Shown: positions 47,325 to 59,000 of the stretch, one piece after another | Numbering within the stretch: the first letter of the stretch is position 1 | How the letters are laid out: each line of letters begins with the position of its first letter | NCBI RefSeq assembly: GCF_000168295.1 | Contig: NZ_AAQJ02000001.1 | Coordinates: 1,017,001 to 1,081,000, forward strand | DNA length: 64,000 bases | Direction of reading: 5' to 3' | DNA from: Rickettsiella grylli | GTDB taxonomy: Bacteria; Pseudomonadota; Gammaproteobacteria; Diplorickettsiales; Diplorickettsiaceae | The notes under the pieces: model-generated | Seen by the model: only the letters and a program-made list of their open reading frames with translations | What the model was told of the DNA's origin: nothing | The model's database searches: none | Made by a program: the position numbers and the translations under genes

Positions 47325-47996
47325 TTAACCTTTATTCTGCTTATTTTTCTTTCTTACTGCCTGTTTAACAATAACCTGCCCACCAGGCGCCCCAGGAACG
47401 GCTCCCTTTATGTGTAGCAAATGCCTTTCGGTATCGATCCTAACGATTTCTAAGGACTGTACGGTACAACGTCGATTTCCTAATTGCCCACACATCTTTT
47501 TCCCTTTAAAAACTCGCCCCGGTGATTGACGTTGACCAATAGACCCTGGTGCGCGATGTGAAAGCGAATTACCATGTGTAGCATCTTGCGTCGAAAAATG
47601 ATATCGCTTCACTACACCTGCAAATCCCTTCCCTTTATTCGTTCCCGTCACATCGACATAGGTCCCTAACTTAAATAGCTTATCAATAGTCATTTCCATT
47701 CCTAAAGAGATGCCTTTAAGAAACTCGTGATCTTCTTCAGTGATTCGAAGCTCCCAAAGATTTATTCCCGGCTCAACAGCGGCCTTAGCAAAGTGTCCTG
47801 CTTCAGCCTTATTCAGGCGAGATGACAATTTTTTTCCCGTAGTGACTTGAATAGACTCATAGCCATCCCGCTCTTTCGTCTTAATTTGAACCACACGATT
47901 CGGTTGTATTTCAATAAGGGTGACGGGTATAACTGTACCATTTTCTGCATAAAGCTGCGTCATGCCACACTTTCGACCGATTAAACCCATTGTCAT
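47325..47996 (-). CDS. rplC: 50S ribosomal protein L3
   Basis: Early-assembly protein reaching the peptidyl-transferase centre. [37 protein letters not shown] and [20 protein letters not shown] are typical; the Gln in the last block is the residue methylated by PrmB, whose gene is at 32702-33646. 223 residues, with a Lys-rich tail ([10 protein letters not shown]). Confidence 0.97.
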   Translation of the reverse strand: MTMGLIGRKCGMTQLYAENGTVIPVTLIEIQPNRVVQIKTKERDGYESIQVTTGKKLSSRLNKAEAGHFAKAAVEPGINLWELRITEEDHEFLKGISLGMEMTIDKLFKLGTYVDVTGTNKGKGFAGVVKRYHFSTQDATHGNSLSHRAPGSIGQRQSPGRVFKGKKMCGQLGNRRCTVQSLEIVRIDTERHLLHIKGAVPGAPGGQVIVKQAVRKKNKQNKG

Positions 47997-48033
47997 AACT
48001 AAATACCTTCACTAAATTTAGCTTTTTAATACA

Positions 48034-48369
48034 TTATTTATCTTTTTTATCACTCATCGTTCTGAGCTCAATACTTACCTCTGAAGGCAAATCGTCCAAA
48101 CGTTTCAGTGCATCGGCTGTTTTATCCGTCGAAGCATAGACATCAATTAAACGTTTATGCGTCCGAATTTCGTATTGATCACGTGCATCCTTATCCACAT
48201 GTGGTGAAATGTTAATGGTTAATTTCTTAATCCTCGTCGGTAAGGGTATAGGACAAATAATCGCACCCGTCCGTTTTAATGAGCTAACAATCTTTTCAGT
48301 TGCTTTATCAATCAAACGATGGTCAAAGGCATGTAGCACAATACGAAAATCTTGACTTTGTAACGACAT
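48034..48369 (-). CDS. rpsJ: 30S ribosomal protein S10
   Basis: Head protein that also acts as NusE in rRNA antitermination. [38 protein letters not shown] and [17 protein letters not shown] fit the family. 111 residues, slightly long owing to both termini. Only 18 bases after tuf, so the S10 operon is probably continuous with the str operon. Confidence 0.96.
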   Translation of the reverse strand: MSLQSQDFRIVLHAFDHRLIDKATEKIVSSLKRTGAIICPIPLPTRIKKLTINISPHVDKDARDQYEIRTHKRLIDVYASTDKTADALKRLDDLPSEVSIELRTMSDKKDK

Positions 48370-48387
48370 AACAATTTCCTACTGACC

Positions 48388-49590
48388 TTAGGCCTTTTTA
48401 CCTTTTTTAATAAGCTTAGAAACGACACCCGATCCAACCGTTTTACCACCTTCACGAATAGCAAAACGTAAACCTTGTTCCATCGCAACACCGTATTCAT
48501 TCATCAGCGTCACTGTTATCTTGACGTTATCACCCGGCATTACCATTTCAGAACCTGAGGGAAGTTTAATCGTCCCTGTCACATCCGTTGTTCTGAAATA
48601 AAACTGCGGTTTGTAGTTATTCATAAATGCGGTATGACGCCCACCTTCTTCTTTTGTCAAAACATAAATTTCTGCTTCAAATTCTGTCCACGCTTCTACC
48701 GTACCTGGTTTTGCTAACACTTGACCCCGTTCTACATCCTCGCGCTTCAACCCTCTGATAAGCGCACCAATATTATCGCCCGCTTCACCTTGATCCAGTA
48801 ATTTTCGGAACATTTCAACACCGGTTACCGCAGTATCTTGTACTGCTCTTAAACCAACAACCTGCACCGCATCACCTACTTTAACAACACCGCGCTCAAC
48901 ACGACCGGTAACCACTGTACCACGACCTGAAATAGTAAAAACATCTTCGATAGGCATTAAAAAGGGCTTGTCCGTGTCACGAACAGGCTCTGGAAAATAT
49001 TCATCCATCGCTTTAATCAACGCAAACACTCCACCGCCTTCACAATCACCTTCCAAGGCTTTCTTAGCCGATCCACGAATAACAGGGATATCATCACCTG
49101 GAAATTCATATTTAGAAAGCAATTCTCTAATTTCCATTTCAACTAAATCTAATAATTCCGCATCATCCACCATGTCACATTTATTCATAAACACGACGAT
49201 ATTTGGCACACCAACTTGTCGTGCTAACAATATGTGCTCCCGAGTTTGAGGCATAGGACCATCGGCCGCACTGACCACTAATATCGCGCCATCCATTTGC
49301 GCAGCGCCGGTAATCATGTTCTTCACATAATCGGCATGGCCAGGACAATCCACATGCGCGTAGTGTCGTTTTTCGCTTTCATATTCGACGTGTGAAGTTG
49401 AAATGGTAATACCCCGTGCTTTTTCTTCGGGAGCCTTATCAATTTTATCAAATGCAATGGCCTCTCCACCAAATTTATCCGCCATGCATTTAGTAATTGC
49501 TGCCGTTAAAGTGGTCTTACCATGATCAACGTGGCCTATAGTTCCCACGTTAACGTGGGTTTTATTTCGCACAAACTTTCCAGTGGCCAT
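48388..49590 (-). CDS. tuf: Elongation factor Tu
   Basis: Delivers aminoacyl-tRNA to the ribosome. [19 protein letters not shown] (G1), [20 protein letters not shown] (G3) and [20 protein letters not shown] (G4) are present. Domains II and III follow with [19 protein letters not shown]. 400 residues. A second tuf copy, common in gammaproteobacteria, is not in this window. 21 bases after fusA. Confidence 0.97.
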   Translation of the reverse strand: MATGKFVRNKTHVNVGTIGHVDHGKTTLTAAITKCMADKFGGEAIAFDKIDKAPEEKARGITISTSHVEYESEKRHYAHVDCPGHADYVKNMITGAAQMDGAILVVSAADGPMPQTREHILLARQVGVPNIVVFMNKCDMVDDAELLDLVEMEIRELLSKYEFPGDDIPVIRGSAKKALEGDCEGGGVFALIKAMDEYFPEPVRDTDKPFLMPIEDVFTISGRGTVVTGRVERGVVKVGDAVQVVGLRAVQDTAVTGVEMFRKLLDQGEAGDNIGALIRGLKREDVERGQVLAKPGTVEAWTEFEAEIYVLTKEEGGRHTAFMNNYKPQFYFRTTDVTGTIKLPSGSEMVMPGDNVKITVTLMNEYGVAMEQGLRFAIREGGKTVGSGVVSKLIKKGKKA

Positions 49591-49611
49591 AATTTTTACC
49601 TCAATATCTAT

Positions 49612-51726
49612 TTAATGACTATCATCTTTTTTTCGAATAATACTATCCGCAATCGTTGCGGGCGCTTCGTTATATTTACCAAACTCCATCGTATAAGTAG
49701 CACGTCCTTGAGTCGCTGAGCGCAAGTCGGTCGCATAACCAAACATTTCCGAAAGCGGGACTTCAGCACGTATCATTTTACCCGCACCTGCGGGTAATTC
49801 TTCCATTCCTTGTAAAATACCACGACGGCGATTCAGATCACCCATCACATCACCCATATATTCTTCAGGCGTTACCACTTCAACCTTCATAATGGGCTCT
49901 AATAAAACCGGAGATGCTTTGCGTGCACCTTCTTTAAACGCCATAGAACCTGCTATTTTAAAAGCCATTTCGCTCGAATCGACATCATGATAGGTACCAT
50001 CAAACAGTGTTACTTTGACATCGACAACCGGATAGCCTGCTATCACACCATTTTCTAATTGCTCTTTTATTCCTTTATCAACAGCGGGTATATACTCTCT
50101 AGGAACAACACCACCCACGATAGCATTTTCAAACTCATAACCCTTACCGGCTTCTAATGGCTCTAATTTTATCCATACATGGCCATATTGACCACGACCA
50201 CCACTTTGACGAACAAATTTTCCTTCCTGCTCTACAGGCTTACGTATTGTTTCGCGGTACGCTACTTGAGGCTTTCCTACATTCGCTTCAACGCTGAACT
50301 CTCGCTTCATTCGATCAACGATAATTTCTAAATGCAACTCACCCATACCTGAAATGATAGTCTGCCCTGATTCCTCATCAACTCGCACGCGAAAAGAAGG
50401 ATCTTCTTGAGCCAGTTTACTGAGCGCTATAGACATCTTTTCTTGATCGGCCTTGGTTTTAGGCTCTACCGCAACTGAAATGACGGGCTCAGGAAACTCC
50501 ATACGTTCTAATGTAATAATATGGTTCATCTCTGAAAGCGTATCCCCTGTCGTGGTATACTTCAAACCCACTGCAGCAGCAATGTCCCCTGCGCGAACTT
50601 CTTTTATCTCTTCGCGCGTATTCGCATGCATCTGAACAATACGACCGATTCTTTCTTTCTTCGATTTAACCGGGTTGTAAACGGTATCACCACTTTTTAC
50701 AACACCTGAATAAACGCGAAAATAAACGAGGGAACCCACAAAAGGGTCGGTTGCTATTTTAAACGCAAGCGCAGCAAAAGGCGCTTCATCGACAGGTGGT
50801 CTTTCTGCAAGTGTTTGTTCGGCATCATCCAGTATCCCTTTAATCGGGGGAACATCATTAGGCGCAGGTAAATATTCGATAACTGCGTCTAACATCGCTT
50901 GGACACCTTTATTTTTAAAAGCAGAACCACAAAGTACAGGAACAATTTTATTATCTAACGTCAGTACGCGTAGCGCCTTTTTAATTTCATCGAGCGTAAA
51001 TTTCCCGCCATTTAGATAGCGCTCTGTCATTTCTTCAGAAACTTCAGCAACCGTTTCAATTAATTTTTCATGCCACGCTTGACATTCCTCTTTGAGCGCA
51101 TCGGGTATCTCCTGATATTCAAAGCGCATACCTTGCGTATTTTCATCCCAATAAATCGCTTTCATCTGGACTAAATCAATCACGCCTTCAAAATTTTCTT
51201 CTGCGCCTATTGGAATATGAAGAGGAACGGGCCGCCCTCCTAAACGTTTTTCTATCTGCTCAACAACACGCAAAAAATCAGCCCCTGCTCTATCCATTTT
51301 ATTGACAAAAGCAAGGCGGGGCACCTGATATTTATTGGCTTGACGCCATACCGTTTCCGACTGAGGCTCAACACCACTCACGGCACAAAAAACAACACAC
51401 GCACCATCCAGCACACGTAATGACCGCTCTACTTCAATAGTAAAGTCAACATGCCCTGGCGTATCAATAATATTAATACGATGCTGAGGGAATTGATGCG
51501 CCATACCGTCCCAAAAACAGGTTGTCGCAGCAGAGGTAATCGTAATACCACGCTCCTGCTCTTGAGCCATCCAATCCATAACCGCTGTACCTTCATGAAC
51601 CTCGCCCAGCTTATGTGATACACCGGTATAAAATAAAATTCGCTCTGTTGTTGTTGTCTTCCCCGCATCAATATGGGCGATAATGCCAATATTTCGATAG
51701 CGCTCTATGGGTGTTTGTCGATCCAC
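49612..51726 (-). CDS. fusA: Elongation factor G
   Basis: GTPase that drives translocation and, with RRF, recycling. [40 protein letters not shown] and [12 protein letters not shown] mark the G domain; domain IV has [15 protein letters not shown]. 704 residues, normal length and uninterrupted. Third gene of the str operon, 30 bases after rpsG. Confidence 0.98.
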   Translation of the reverse strand: MDRQTPIERYRNIGIIAHIDAGKTTTTERILFYTGVSHKLGEVHEGTAVMDWMAQEQERGITITSAATTCFWDGMAHQFPQHRINIIDTPGHVDFTIEVERSLRVLDGACVVFCAVSGVEPQSETVWRQANKYQVPRLAFVNKMDRAGADFLRVVEQIEKRLGGRPVPLHIPIGAEENFEGVIDLVQMKAIYWDENTQGMRFEYQEIPDALKEECQAWHEKLIETVAEVSEEMTERYLNGGKFTLDEIKKALRVLTLDNKIVPVLCGSAFKNKGVQAMLDAVIEYLPAPNDVPPIKGILDDAEQTLAERPPVDEAPFAALAFKIATDPFVGSLVYFRVYSGVVKSGDTVYNPVKSKKERIGRIVQMHANTREEIKEVRAGDIAAAVGLKYTTTGDTLSEMNHIITLERMEFPEPVISVAVEPKTKADQEKMSIALSKLAQEDPSFRVRVDEESGQTIISGMGELHLEIIVDRMKREFSVEANVGKPQVAYRETIRKPVEQEGKFVRQSGGRGQYGHVWIKLEPLEAGKGYEFENAIVGGVVPREYIPAVDKGIKEQLENGVIAGYPVVDVKVTLFDGTYHDVDSSEMAFKIAGSMAFKEGARKASPVLLEPIMKVEVVTPEEYMGDVMGDLNRRRGILQGMEELPAGAGKMIRAEVPLSEMFGYATDLRSATQGRATYTMEFGKYNEAPATIADSIIRKKDDSH

Positions 51727-51756
51727 GTTCAGTACCTTTTTATAAACTTTTAACTA

Positions 51757-52299
51757 TCAGCCGAACCGGAAATGGGCAAAAGCTTGGTTAGCCTTAGCCA
51801 TACGGTGTGTATCTTCTCGTTTCTTCACGGCAATGCCTTTATTATCATAAGCATCCAAAATTTCAGCCGATAAGCGTTGCGCCATCGTTTTTTCACTACG
51901 CTGATTAGCCGCTAATTTTAGCCAGCGCATTGCTAAAGCAGTACGCCGCGATGGACGCACCTCTACTGGAATCTGATACGTTGAACCACCGACCCGCCGC
52001 GCTCTCACTTCTACATTGGGCCTGATATTGTCTAGCGCCTGATCAAAAACGTCAAGCAACGTAGCCGCATCTAAATCTTGCTGCTTATTCTGATTATTTT
52101 CCCCGCTCGCTCCTTCCGCTTTCTTAGACTTCTCTTTTAATCGGAGATTCAACCACTCTAAAGCGCCATAAACGATTTTCTCTGCAACCGCTTTTTTACC
52201 ATTTTTCATTACGGAATTAATGAACTTACTGAGTAACTCACTTTTAAATTTTGGGTCAGGCAGAATAACCCTTTTTGCTGCAACACGTCTTCTTGGCAT
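51757..52299 (-). CDS. rpsG: 30S ribosomal protein S7
   Basis: Head-assembly nucleator at the E site. [40 protein letters not shown] and [20 protein letters not shown] are canonical. 180 residues against about 156: roughly 23 extra residues (about 53-76, [18 protein letters not shown]) are inserted after the GALEWL helix. The insert is hydrophilic and in frame. Other Legionellales also have enlarged S7, so it may be a lineage trait. Confidence 0.96.
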   Translation of the reverse strand: MPRRRVAAKRVILPDPKFKSELLSKFINSVMKNGKKAVAEKIVYGALEWLNLRLKEKSKKAEGASGENNQNKQQDLDAATLLDVFDQALDNIRPNVEVRARRVGGSTYQIPVEVRPSRRTALAMRWLKLAANQRSEKTMAQRLSAEILDAYDNKGIAVKKREDTHRMAKANQAFAHFRFG

Positions 52300-52324
52300 A
52301 ATTTCAAATTCCTAACTAGTTCAT

Positions 52325-52702
52325 TTACTTATCTTTAGGCCTTTTAGCGCCATATTTAGAACGCCCTTGTTTTCGACCTGATACGCCTGAAGCATCCAAG
52401 GCGCCACGTACGACGTGATACCTTACACCAGGCAAATCCTTAACCCGTCCGCCGCGCATCAAAATAACCGAGTGTTCCTGAAGATTATGGCCTTCACCAC
52501 CAATATACGTCGTCACTTCCATCCCGTTCGTTAAACGTACCCGAGCCACTTTACGTAAAGCAGAATTAGGTTTTTTAGGCGTAACGGTATAGACACGCGT
52601 GCACACACCCCGTTTTTGAGGACAACTGCTCAAAGCAGGAACCATTGATTTAACGCGTCTTTGCACACGCGGCTTTCGTACTAATTGATTAATTGTGGCC
52701 AT
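52325..52702 (-). CDS. rpsL: 30S ribosomal protein S12
   Basis: Decoding-centre protein and site of streptomycin-resistance mutations. [20 protein letters not shown] keeps wild-type Lys at the resistance positions (43 and nearby), and [20 protein letters not shown] keeps the Asp that is methylthiolated in E. coli. 125 residues. Sequence predicts streptomycin sensitivity. First gene of the str operon here, with its own strong promoter at 52864-52892. Confidence 0.97.
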   Translation of the reverse strand: MATINQLVRKPRVQRRVKSMVPALSSCPQKRGVCTRVYTVTPKKPNSALRKVARVRLTNGMEVTTYIGGEGHNLQEHSVILMRGGRVKDLPGVRYHVVRGALDASGVSGRKQGRSKYGAKRPKDK

Positions 52703-52838
52703 GTAATCTCTTTGCTTAAAAATGTGGCTTAAATTTACTCTAAATACTTTAAATACTTTCTTTTTTTAGTGCATAATAAACGATAGTTGCGCGCTGCACT
52801 AACTTTTTAGATGTCACAGTATGATCAAAAAACTCTTT

Positions 52839-52855
52839 TCTTCATCAGATGAAGA
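52839..52855 (-). promoter_or_regulatory. Leader hairpin of the str operon
   Basis: On the minus strand, TCTTCA and TGAAGA form a 6-bp stem with a five-base loop at the very start of the predicted transcript. Four bases later the sequence reads GAGTTTTTT, giving the arrangement of an attenuator. Confidence 0.4.
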
Positions 52856-52863
52856 GGGGCGAG

Positions 52864-52892
52864 ATTGTAAAGAGACCACTTCAAGATGTCAA
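52864..52892 (-). promoter_or_regulatory. Strong sigma70 promoter of the str operon
   Basis: On the minus strand a perfect TTGACA (52887-52892), exactly 17 bases of spacer, and TACAAT (52864-52869, five of six). Predicted start about 52857, leaving a leader of about 155 bases before rpsL. Best promoter match in the window. Confidence 0.75.
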
Positions 52893-53107
52893 GTATCCCT
52901 ACTGCTTTTTAAGCTATTTTTCATCTTAATTTTTTATTTTATTCCGTATCTTTTCTAGACTTCTCTCTGAACGAATCAAAAGAAAGCCAACAATAGCTAT
53001 CCACACGAAATACTATTAATTAATGTCGTGAGTCGACTGTTCGGTTATACACCTCTTTTATAATGATGCGACGCTATTCGTTGCTATTTCTTATGGCCAT
53101 TCATGAT
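52893..53107. other. AT-rich spacer between phosphatase-like gene and str promoter
   Basis: The part of the 405-base gap that lies upstream of the str promoter. I see no gene, terminator or repeat in it; a plus-strand frame of about 60 codons running into the neighbouring gene looks like a chance shadow. Confidence 0.5.
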
Positions 53108-55891
53108 TTACCGAGATTCATGCGAACGAATATTCAAAAAATCATTCTGGAATTCTCTCTCATTATCCTTTTTAGACGCCCATTTATCCGTGCCCTCTGG
53201 TTTCTGAAAAAAAATCGAATTCGCTTTTATGAGCCATTTTTCATCTAACACTGAACATGATTTTTTAAATCGTTCATCAAAGTGGCGTTTAATAGCGATG
53301 AGAAGCGATTGTATAAAGCCTATAAACACTTCAAGGAAATTTAGTTCTTTTAAGAAAATAGATTTGAACGGTTCATTAAAACAGTCTACGCTCGCGTTTT
53401 GAATCTTGACGTCGAGTTGATAACCCCTGTTTTTAACGCTATCGAACTTCAACCCAATACAAGAATACGTTTGAAGGATGAGCGCCTCATTCTTCAATAA
53501 TTGGGCACTTTCGCCATTCGAATTTTTTTTCTTTTTAGCATAACCAATCTCTTCAATTTGTATACTTTTACTTTTATCCAACCAAGAAAGATTAACGTGA
53601 ACATCAAGGTGATCAAGACACAGAGAGTGATGGTATTTATTCATTGTTTGAAGACTGAGCGTTGAAAAGGCCTGTAAAAAACCTTCTTGATGAAAAGCGT
53701 ATAAAACTAGGATCTCATAATATTTTTTTAGTGTCTCTTCTTGTATTTCTTGAAGTAAATGAATTCCAATAAATCGAGATAAATCATTTTCGTTTTCAAA
53801 GGGTTGATGTTTTCGTAGTGTTGCGACACTTTTTCCATTGATAAAATAGTGCGTCCAATTTTGATTCCAATCACCTACTGTGGAATGGGGATCTATTGTA
53901 AGCTTTTGTGTTTTATCTTTTATATCGCGTAGACCCTCCTTTAAAATTTTGTGATAAAAAAAGGGCTTATCGCTCATTTTTTTGGCTTTCAGCTTATTTA
54001 AGCTGGCTAACTGAGTCTCGCGCAAGACCTTATTTTTATCCAATTTAAGATCAAAGGGAAGAAAATAAATCGATCTCATTAACCCTTGAGCACCCGGTGC
54101 GTTTTCAAAAGCAATGTGTTGTTGATGGCCTGAGTTTAAAACTTCTTTTAAGAGCGTTAGATAATCTTCCCTATCTTGTTTATTGTCTTGGTAATGGGGA
54201 AATTTTTTTTTCTGTTGATAATAAATCGCTGCGGCATCCGCCGCAGCGGCAGCACCTCCTGTGCGATCTTTTCCACTTTTACACGCTAACCAGACGATCC
54301 CATTTAAGCAATTGACAAGAACTATCTCAGCAATACTTCTTAGTTGTGGTTTATGGCGTTCATCCAGGCTCAAAACACCTTGGCCATTTGGAATAGAAAG
54401 TAAAGTTTGTAAAGCGTCTAGCAGTAAAACTATATTTTTATCTAAAAATACTTTTCGATCGACCGTTAATAAATTTTTAATACACCTGATTATAAATAAA
54501 TTATGGTTAGCGATCTTTGCTCCATTTTCACAGAGCGTAAGTCTTTCTATCAATTCGCTGAGCTGAGTATCCAATTCTAAATGCGCCCAGGACGCTAAAA
54601 GTTGAGGCAGCCTTTTATTGTCCCATTGATTATTGTTTCTGAAATAATGATGTGTTAACTGAGAATACGTTAAATAACGTGCAATAACGCCCAGCAATAA
54701 CGCTGTATTTAATTCATTATGCGTATTTTGAAGCGAGTAAGCTTCCAGATGACGCAAGACATTCAGCGGATGATTGGTTGACAACAAGGTTATTTTAAGT
54801 GGTCTATAGTGTTTATATTGAACCGTTTTATTCTCTTTGGTCATTAATCCCCATTTGTTTAAAAAATCTTTATAATAAAGTTGTTTCTTTTTCTCGCGCT
54901 CTTCTGGGGTGAAAAAAAGGAATGTGCTGTTATCCGCTTGGATTAATTCATCTGGATTTGCTAACGCGTTTTGAAATAAACGGATTGCTTTTTCTTTAAG
55001 CGTATAAATATTCGTATCATTATCGCTCGCATCACTCATCAATCTCGCTTTTAGATGCGCTGCTTTTCCAGGTGATAGAAAAGATTGTGTTAAAATAATA
55101 ATTTCCCCTAGTGAGTTATACGTCTTTTGACTTTCTCTTTTTTCTATACTTTGTCTGATCTGAGAGGCAATATTTAAGCAAGTTATGCGGAATTGCTCGT
55201 TCTTGGCCTTTTTCTCTTTCAATAAATCAATAGGCACTTGCGTGGCATGCCGAAAATAAGTGAGCACGTTTTTATTATTCATTTGACAGTGATGAAAAGA
55301 GGCATTTGCAAGACCTGGAATATGGCGTAGTGCAGCAGGAATAGAACACGTAGAAAGCACAGCGCGGTTATCGTTTATAAAATTTTGTTGCCACGCTTTG
55401 AGGGATTGAAACCAAAAATTATCATGATTTAAATAATCGAGGCCCAATAATTCCTGATCATAGACTGGTCTTTCGCTGAAAGTGATCCCATCATTTAGCG
55501 TATCATCCTCTTTTTTTACGGGGAGGAAAAATTGGGTTTCATAGCATTGACGTCCTTTTAACCACACTGCATAACGTTCAGCTTCAAGTAACGCTTGATA
55601 GGGATTTTCTAATTGAGTATGGGTCATCAGAATTCTTGTAAATTCACCCAACAAACTTTCCAAGTTCTTTTTCGCTATTTTAAAAGAAACAGTCTCATTT
55701 TTAAGCGCATTAGCGTAGTTTTTATAAAGGACTTCGACCTGTTTACCAATTAAATCTAATCGTGCTGAAAAAATAGTCGCTTGTTTCCATTCCTGCTCCG
55801 TTAAATAATTGACGAGCAGTAACATTCCCGATTTATACGAAGCACCTCGGAGATTAAAATTTTTGTAAACGCTGAAATTTCTATTTTGCAT
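53108..55891 (-). CDS. Large protein with CX5R phosphoinositide-phosphatase-like motif; effector candidate
   Basis: A 927-residue soluble protein with no signal peptide. The clear motif is NGIVWLACKSGKDRTGGAAA: Cys about 537 and Arg about 543 form the CX5R active site in the CKSGKDRTG version. That version is shared by Salmonella SopB/Shigella IpgD, Legionella SidF/SidP and mammalian inositol polyphosphate 4-phosphatases, not by protein tyrosine phosphatases. The preceding hydrophobic beta strand and the following helix with Ala-rich sequence fit. The long N-terminal and C-terminal regions are helical and unrecognised; the C-terminus is charged (KKDNEREFQNDFLNI), as in many type IV substrates. 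It stands alone between rpoC and rpsL, which are normally adjacent. Enzymatic activity and export are inferences. Confidence 0.75.
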   Translation of the reverse strand: MQNRNFSVYKNFNLRGASYKSGMLLLVNYLTEQEWKQATIFSARLDLIGKQVEVLYKNYANALKNETVSFKIAKKNLESLLGEFTRILMTHTQLENPYQALLEAERYAVWLKGRQCYETQFFLPVKKEDDTLNDGITFSERPVYDQELLGLDYLNHDNFWFQSLKAWQQNFINDNRAVLSTCSIPAALRHIPGLANASFHHCQMNNKNVLTYFRHATQVPIDLLKEKKAKNEQFRITCLNIASQIRQSIEKRESQKTYNSLGEIIILTQSFLSPGKAAHLKARLMSDASDNDTNIYTLKEKAIRLFQNALANPDELIQADNSTFLFFTPEEREKKKQLYYKDFLNKWGLMTKENKTVQYKHYRPLKITLLSTNHPLNVLRHLEAYSLQNTHNELNTALLLGVIARYLTYSQLTHHYFRNNNQWDNKRLPQLLASWAHLELDTQLSELIERLTLCENGAKIANHNLFIIRCIKNLLTVDRKVFLDKNIVLLLDALQTLLSIPNGQGVLSLDERHKPQLRSIAEIVLVNCLNGIVWLACKSGKDRTGGAAAAADAAAIYYQQKKKFPHYQDNKQDREDYLTLLKEVLNSGHQQHIAFENAPGAQGLMRSIYFLPFDLKLDKNKVLRETQLASLNKLKAKKMSDKPFFYHKILKEGLRDIKDKTQKLTIDPHSTVGDWNQNWTHYFINGKSVATLRKHQPFENENDLSRFIGIHLLQEIQEETLKKYYEILVLYAFHQEGFLQAFSTLSLQTMNKYHHSLCLDHLDVHVNLSWLDKSKSIQIEEIGYAKKKKNSNGESAQLLKNEALILQTYSCIGLKFDSVKNRGYQLDVKIQNASVDCFNEPFKSIFLKELNFLEVFIGFIQSLLIAIKRHFDERFKKSCSVLDEKWLIKANSIFFQKPEGTDKWASKKDNEREFQNDFLNIRSHESR

Positions 55892-55919
55892 ACAGAAAGA
55901 ATCATCAAGACTTCATTGG

Positions 55920-55948
55920 AGTTTAGTAAAACATAAAACCATTAACAA
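55920..55948 (-). promoter_or_regulatory. Possible promoter of the phosphatase-like gene
   Basis: On the minus strand TTGTTA (55943-55948), a 17-base spacer and TAAACT (55920-55925). Moderate match; the predicted leader is about 20 bases. Confidence 0.4.
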
Positions 55949-56014
55949 AGAATGAAGACTGCCGGATCTAAAAAATAGCGATTAATTATTGAATTTTTAG
56001 GAAACTGAAAATAA

Positions 56015-56051
56015 CAAGGAAGAATGAATTTCAGAAATTCATTCTTCCTTG
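56015..56051 (-). terminator. Terminator after rpoC
   Basis: A perfect 17-bp stem (56015-56031 with 56035-56051) and a three-base loop, followed on the minus strand by TTATTTT. The long stem and following T-rich tract fit a strong terminator that isolates rpoBC from the phosphatase-like gene. Confidence 0.75.
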
Positions 56052-56086
56052 CAACACGTTATTATTATTGACGAACGCCAAAACAA

Positions 56087-59000
56087 TTATGATTTCTTAT
56101 CTTCTTTCGGTTCAGAGAGCGCCTGACTCAGCGCTTGTTCTACATCGCTTGCTGTCATTTGTGGCGTCGTCGACGCATTTAAGCGTTGCTGTCTTGCTAA
56201 TAGGTTGGCAGCCCGTTGACGGCGTACTTCCGCATGATAAGCAAAACCTGTACCCGCCGGGATCAAACGGCCTACAATGACGTTTTCTTTTAAGCCTTTT
56301 AATTCATCGCGTTTTCCAGTGACCGCAGCCTCTGTGAGTACACGCGTTGTTTCTTGAAATGACGCGGCTGAAATAAAAGAATCCGTTGCTAAAGATGCTT
56401 TAGTAATACCCAGCAATACGGCTTCGAAACGCGCAGGCAATTTATTTTCAGCGAGTAATTTCTTATTTTCTTCTTTAACACGAGATTCTTCTAATTGTTC
56501 TCCTTTTAAAAATTTACTTTCACCTGCATCCAAAATATTGACTTTACGCAACATCTGACGAACAATCACTTCGATGTGTTTATCATTGATTTTCACGCCT
56601 TGCAAACGATAAACTTCCTGCACTTCACTCACAATATAATTCGTTAGCGCATTGATCCCTAATAAACGTAAGATATCGTGGGGATTTAAGGGTCCGTCAG
56701 CGACTATCTCGCCTCGCTCGACATGTTCACCCTCAAACACAGTGACATGACGCCATTTAGGAATAAGCGCTTCAAATATTTCACCACTATTCCCCGTAAT
56801 CACTAAACGCCGCTTCCCTTTCGTTTCTTTACCAAAACTAATAATACCGGAAATTTCTGCTAAAATAGCAGGCTCTTTGGGCTTACGTGCCTCAAAAAGA
56901 TCCGCGACACGCGGCAACCCTCCCGTAATATCCCGCGTTTTTGAGGTTTCTTGTGGAATACGCGCGACAATGTCACCCACACCGACAGCAGCACCATCTT
57001 CTAAACTCAAAATAGCATTAATGGGTAAGAAATAATGTGCAGGCAGACGCGTACCGGGTAAAAAGAGATCATTGCCTTCTTTATCCGTCAGCCGAACCAT
57101 AGGGCGTAATTCTTTTCCGCCCGAGCCGCGTTGTTTGGAATCCATCACCACAATATTCGTTAAACCGGTCAGCTCATCCGTTTGTCGATTCATGGTGATC
57201 CCATCAATGAGATCGATAAACTTAACATAACCGGCGACTTCAGTCACAACAGGATGCGTATGTGGGTCCCATTGAGCAATTAATTGACCCGGTACTACTT
57301 CAGTATCATCCGCAACTTTAATAGTCGCTCCATAAGGTAATTTATAACGTTCCCTTTCACGACCTTGCGGATCTAATAAGGTTAACTCTCCTGAACGCGA
57401 AACAGTGACATAATGCCCATCATTATGTTTAACCAGTTTAATATTATGTAATTTAATACGGCCTTTAGACTTTACTTGAATATGATTTGCTAAAGCAACC
57501 TGCGAAGCCGCACCACCAATATGGAAGGTACGCATGGTTAACTGGGTACCGGGTTCACCTATCGATTGCGCCGCAATAACACCCACCGATTCACCAATAC
57601 CGACTAAGTGACCACGTGCCAAATCACGGCCATAACAGGCAGCACAGATCCCATATTTGGCTTCGCACGTAATCGGTGAACGGACATTCACTTGATCGAC
57701 TGCACGTTCCTCTAAGATATTAACCCAATTTTCATCTAATAAAATCCCTTTGTTGACGACAACATCATCGCTACCGGGCAAGCTCACATCTTCCGCCAAA
57801 ACACGGCCTAACACCCGCTCGCGTAAGGGGACCATAATTTCCCCCCCTTCAATATGGGGTGTAATGACGATACCCAAGGTCGTTCCACAATCATCCTCTG
57901 TCACAACCATATCTTGTGCAACATCCACTAAACGTCGCGTTAAATAACCCGAATTAGCGGTTTTTAACGCGGTATCCGCTAAACCTTTACGCGCGCCGTG
58001 CGTCGAAATAAAATATTGTAATACGTCTAACCCTTCACGGAAGTTCGCCGTAATGGGAGTCTCAATAATCGTGCCATCCGGTTTGGTCATCAATCCCCGC
58101 ATACCCGCTAACTGACGCATTTGTGCAGGCGAACCACGAGCACCCGAATCAGCCATCATGTATACAGGATTAAACGATTCTTGTGATACGATTGAACCAT
58201 CCGCCGCTTTGACGTGTTCGGTCGCTAGCTTTTCCATCATTGCTTTCGCAACATGGTCATTTGTACGCGACCAAATATCAACCACTTTATTATAGCGCTC
58301 CCCTTGGGTCACTAAGCCTGAGGCGTATTGCAATTCAATTTCTTTTACTTCAGTTTCAGCGCTTGAAATAATCGTTGCTTTATTTTCAGGAATAATTAAA
58401 TCTTCTATTCCAACGGAAATACCCGCACGAGTCGCATAGCTGAAACCGGTATACATTAATTTATCCGCAAAAATAACAGTTGCTTTCAAACCTAAACGCC
58501 GATAGCATTCATTGATAAGGCTTAAGATCGCTTTTTTATTCAGTGTCTTGTTAATTAAAGCAAACGGTAAACCATCGGGTAAGGTCTCACGTAACAAAGC
58601 GCGGCCGACGGTCGTATTGACCAATTGTACCGTTTCTTTACGATCGCCCTTCGCATCGAATAATACTTCCGTTATTCTCACTTTAATCTTGGCGTGCAAA
58701 TCCGCATAACCCGCATCATATAACTGGCGCACATCATTCAGATCAGAACAAACGAGACCTTCACCTTTCGCATTAATTTTTTCACGTGTTAAATAATAAA
58801 GCCCTAATACCACATCCTGCGTAGGAAGAATGATGGGTTCTCCATTGGCCGGCGATAAAATGTTGTTTGTTGACATCATTAACGTTCGTGCTTCGAGCTG
58901 TGCTTCGATCGTTAATGGCACATGCACCGCCATTTGATCGCCGTCAAAGTCCGCGTTATATGCCGTACAAACAAGAGGATGTAACTGAATTGCCTTACCT

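Noticed and set aside
48370..48387. Operon boundary between tuf and rpsJ
   Set aside because: Only 18 bases with no promoter or terminator; the two operons appear fused, which is common.
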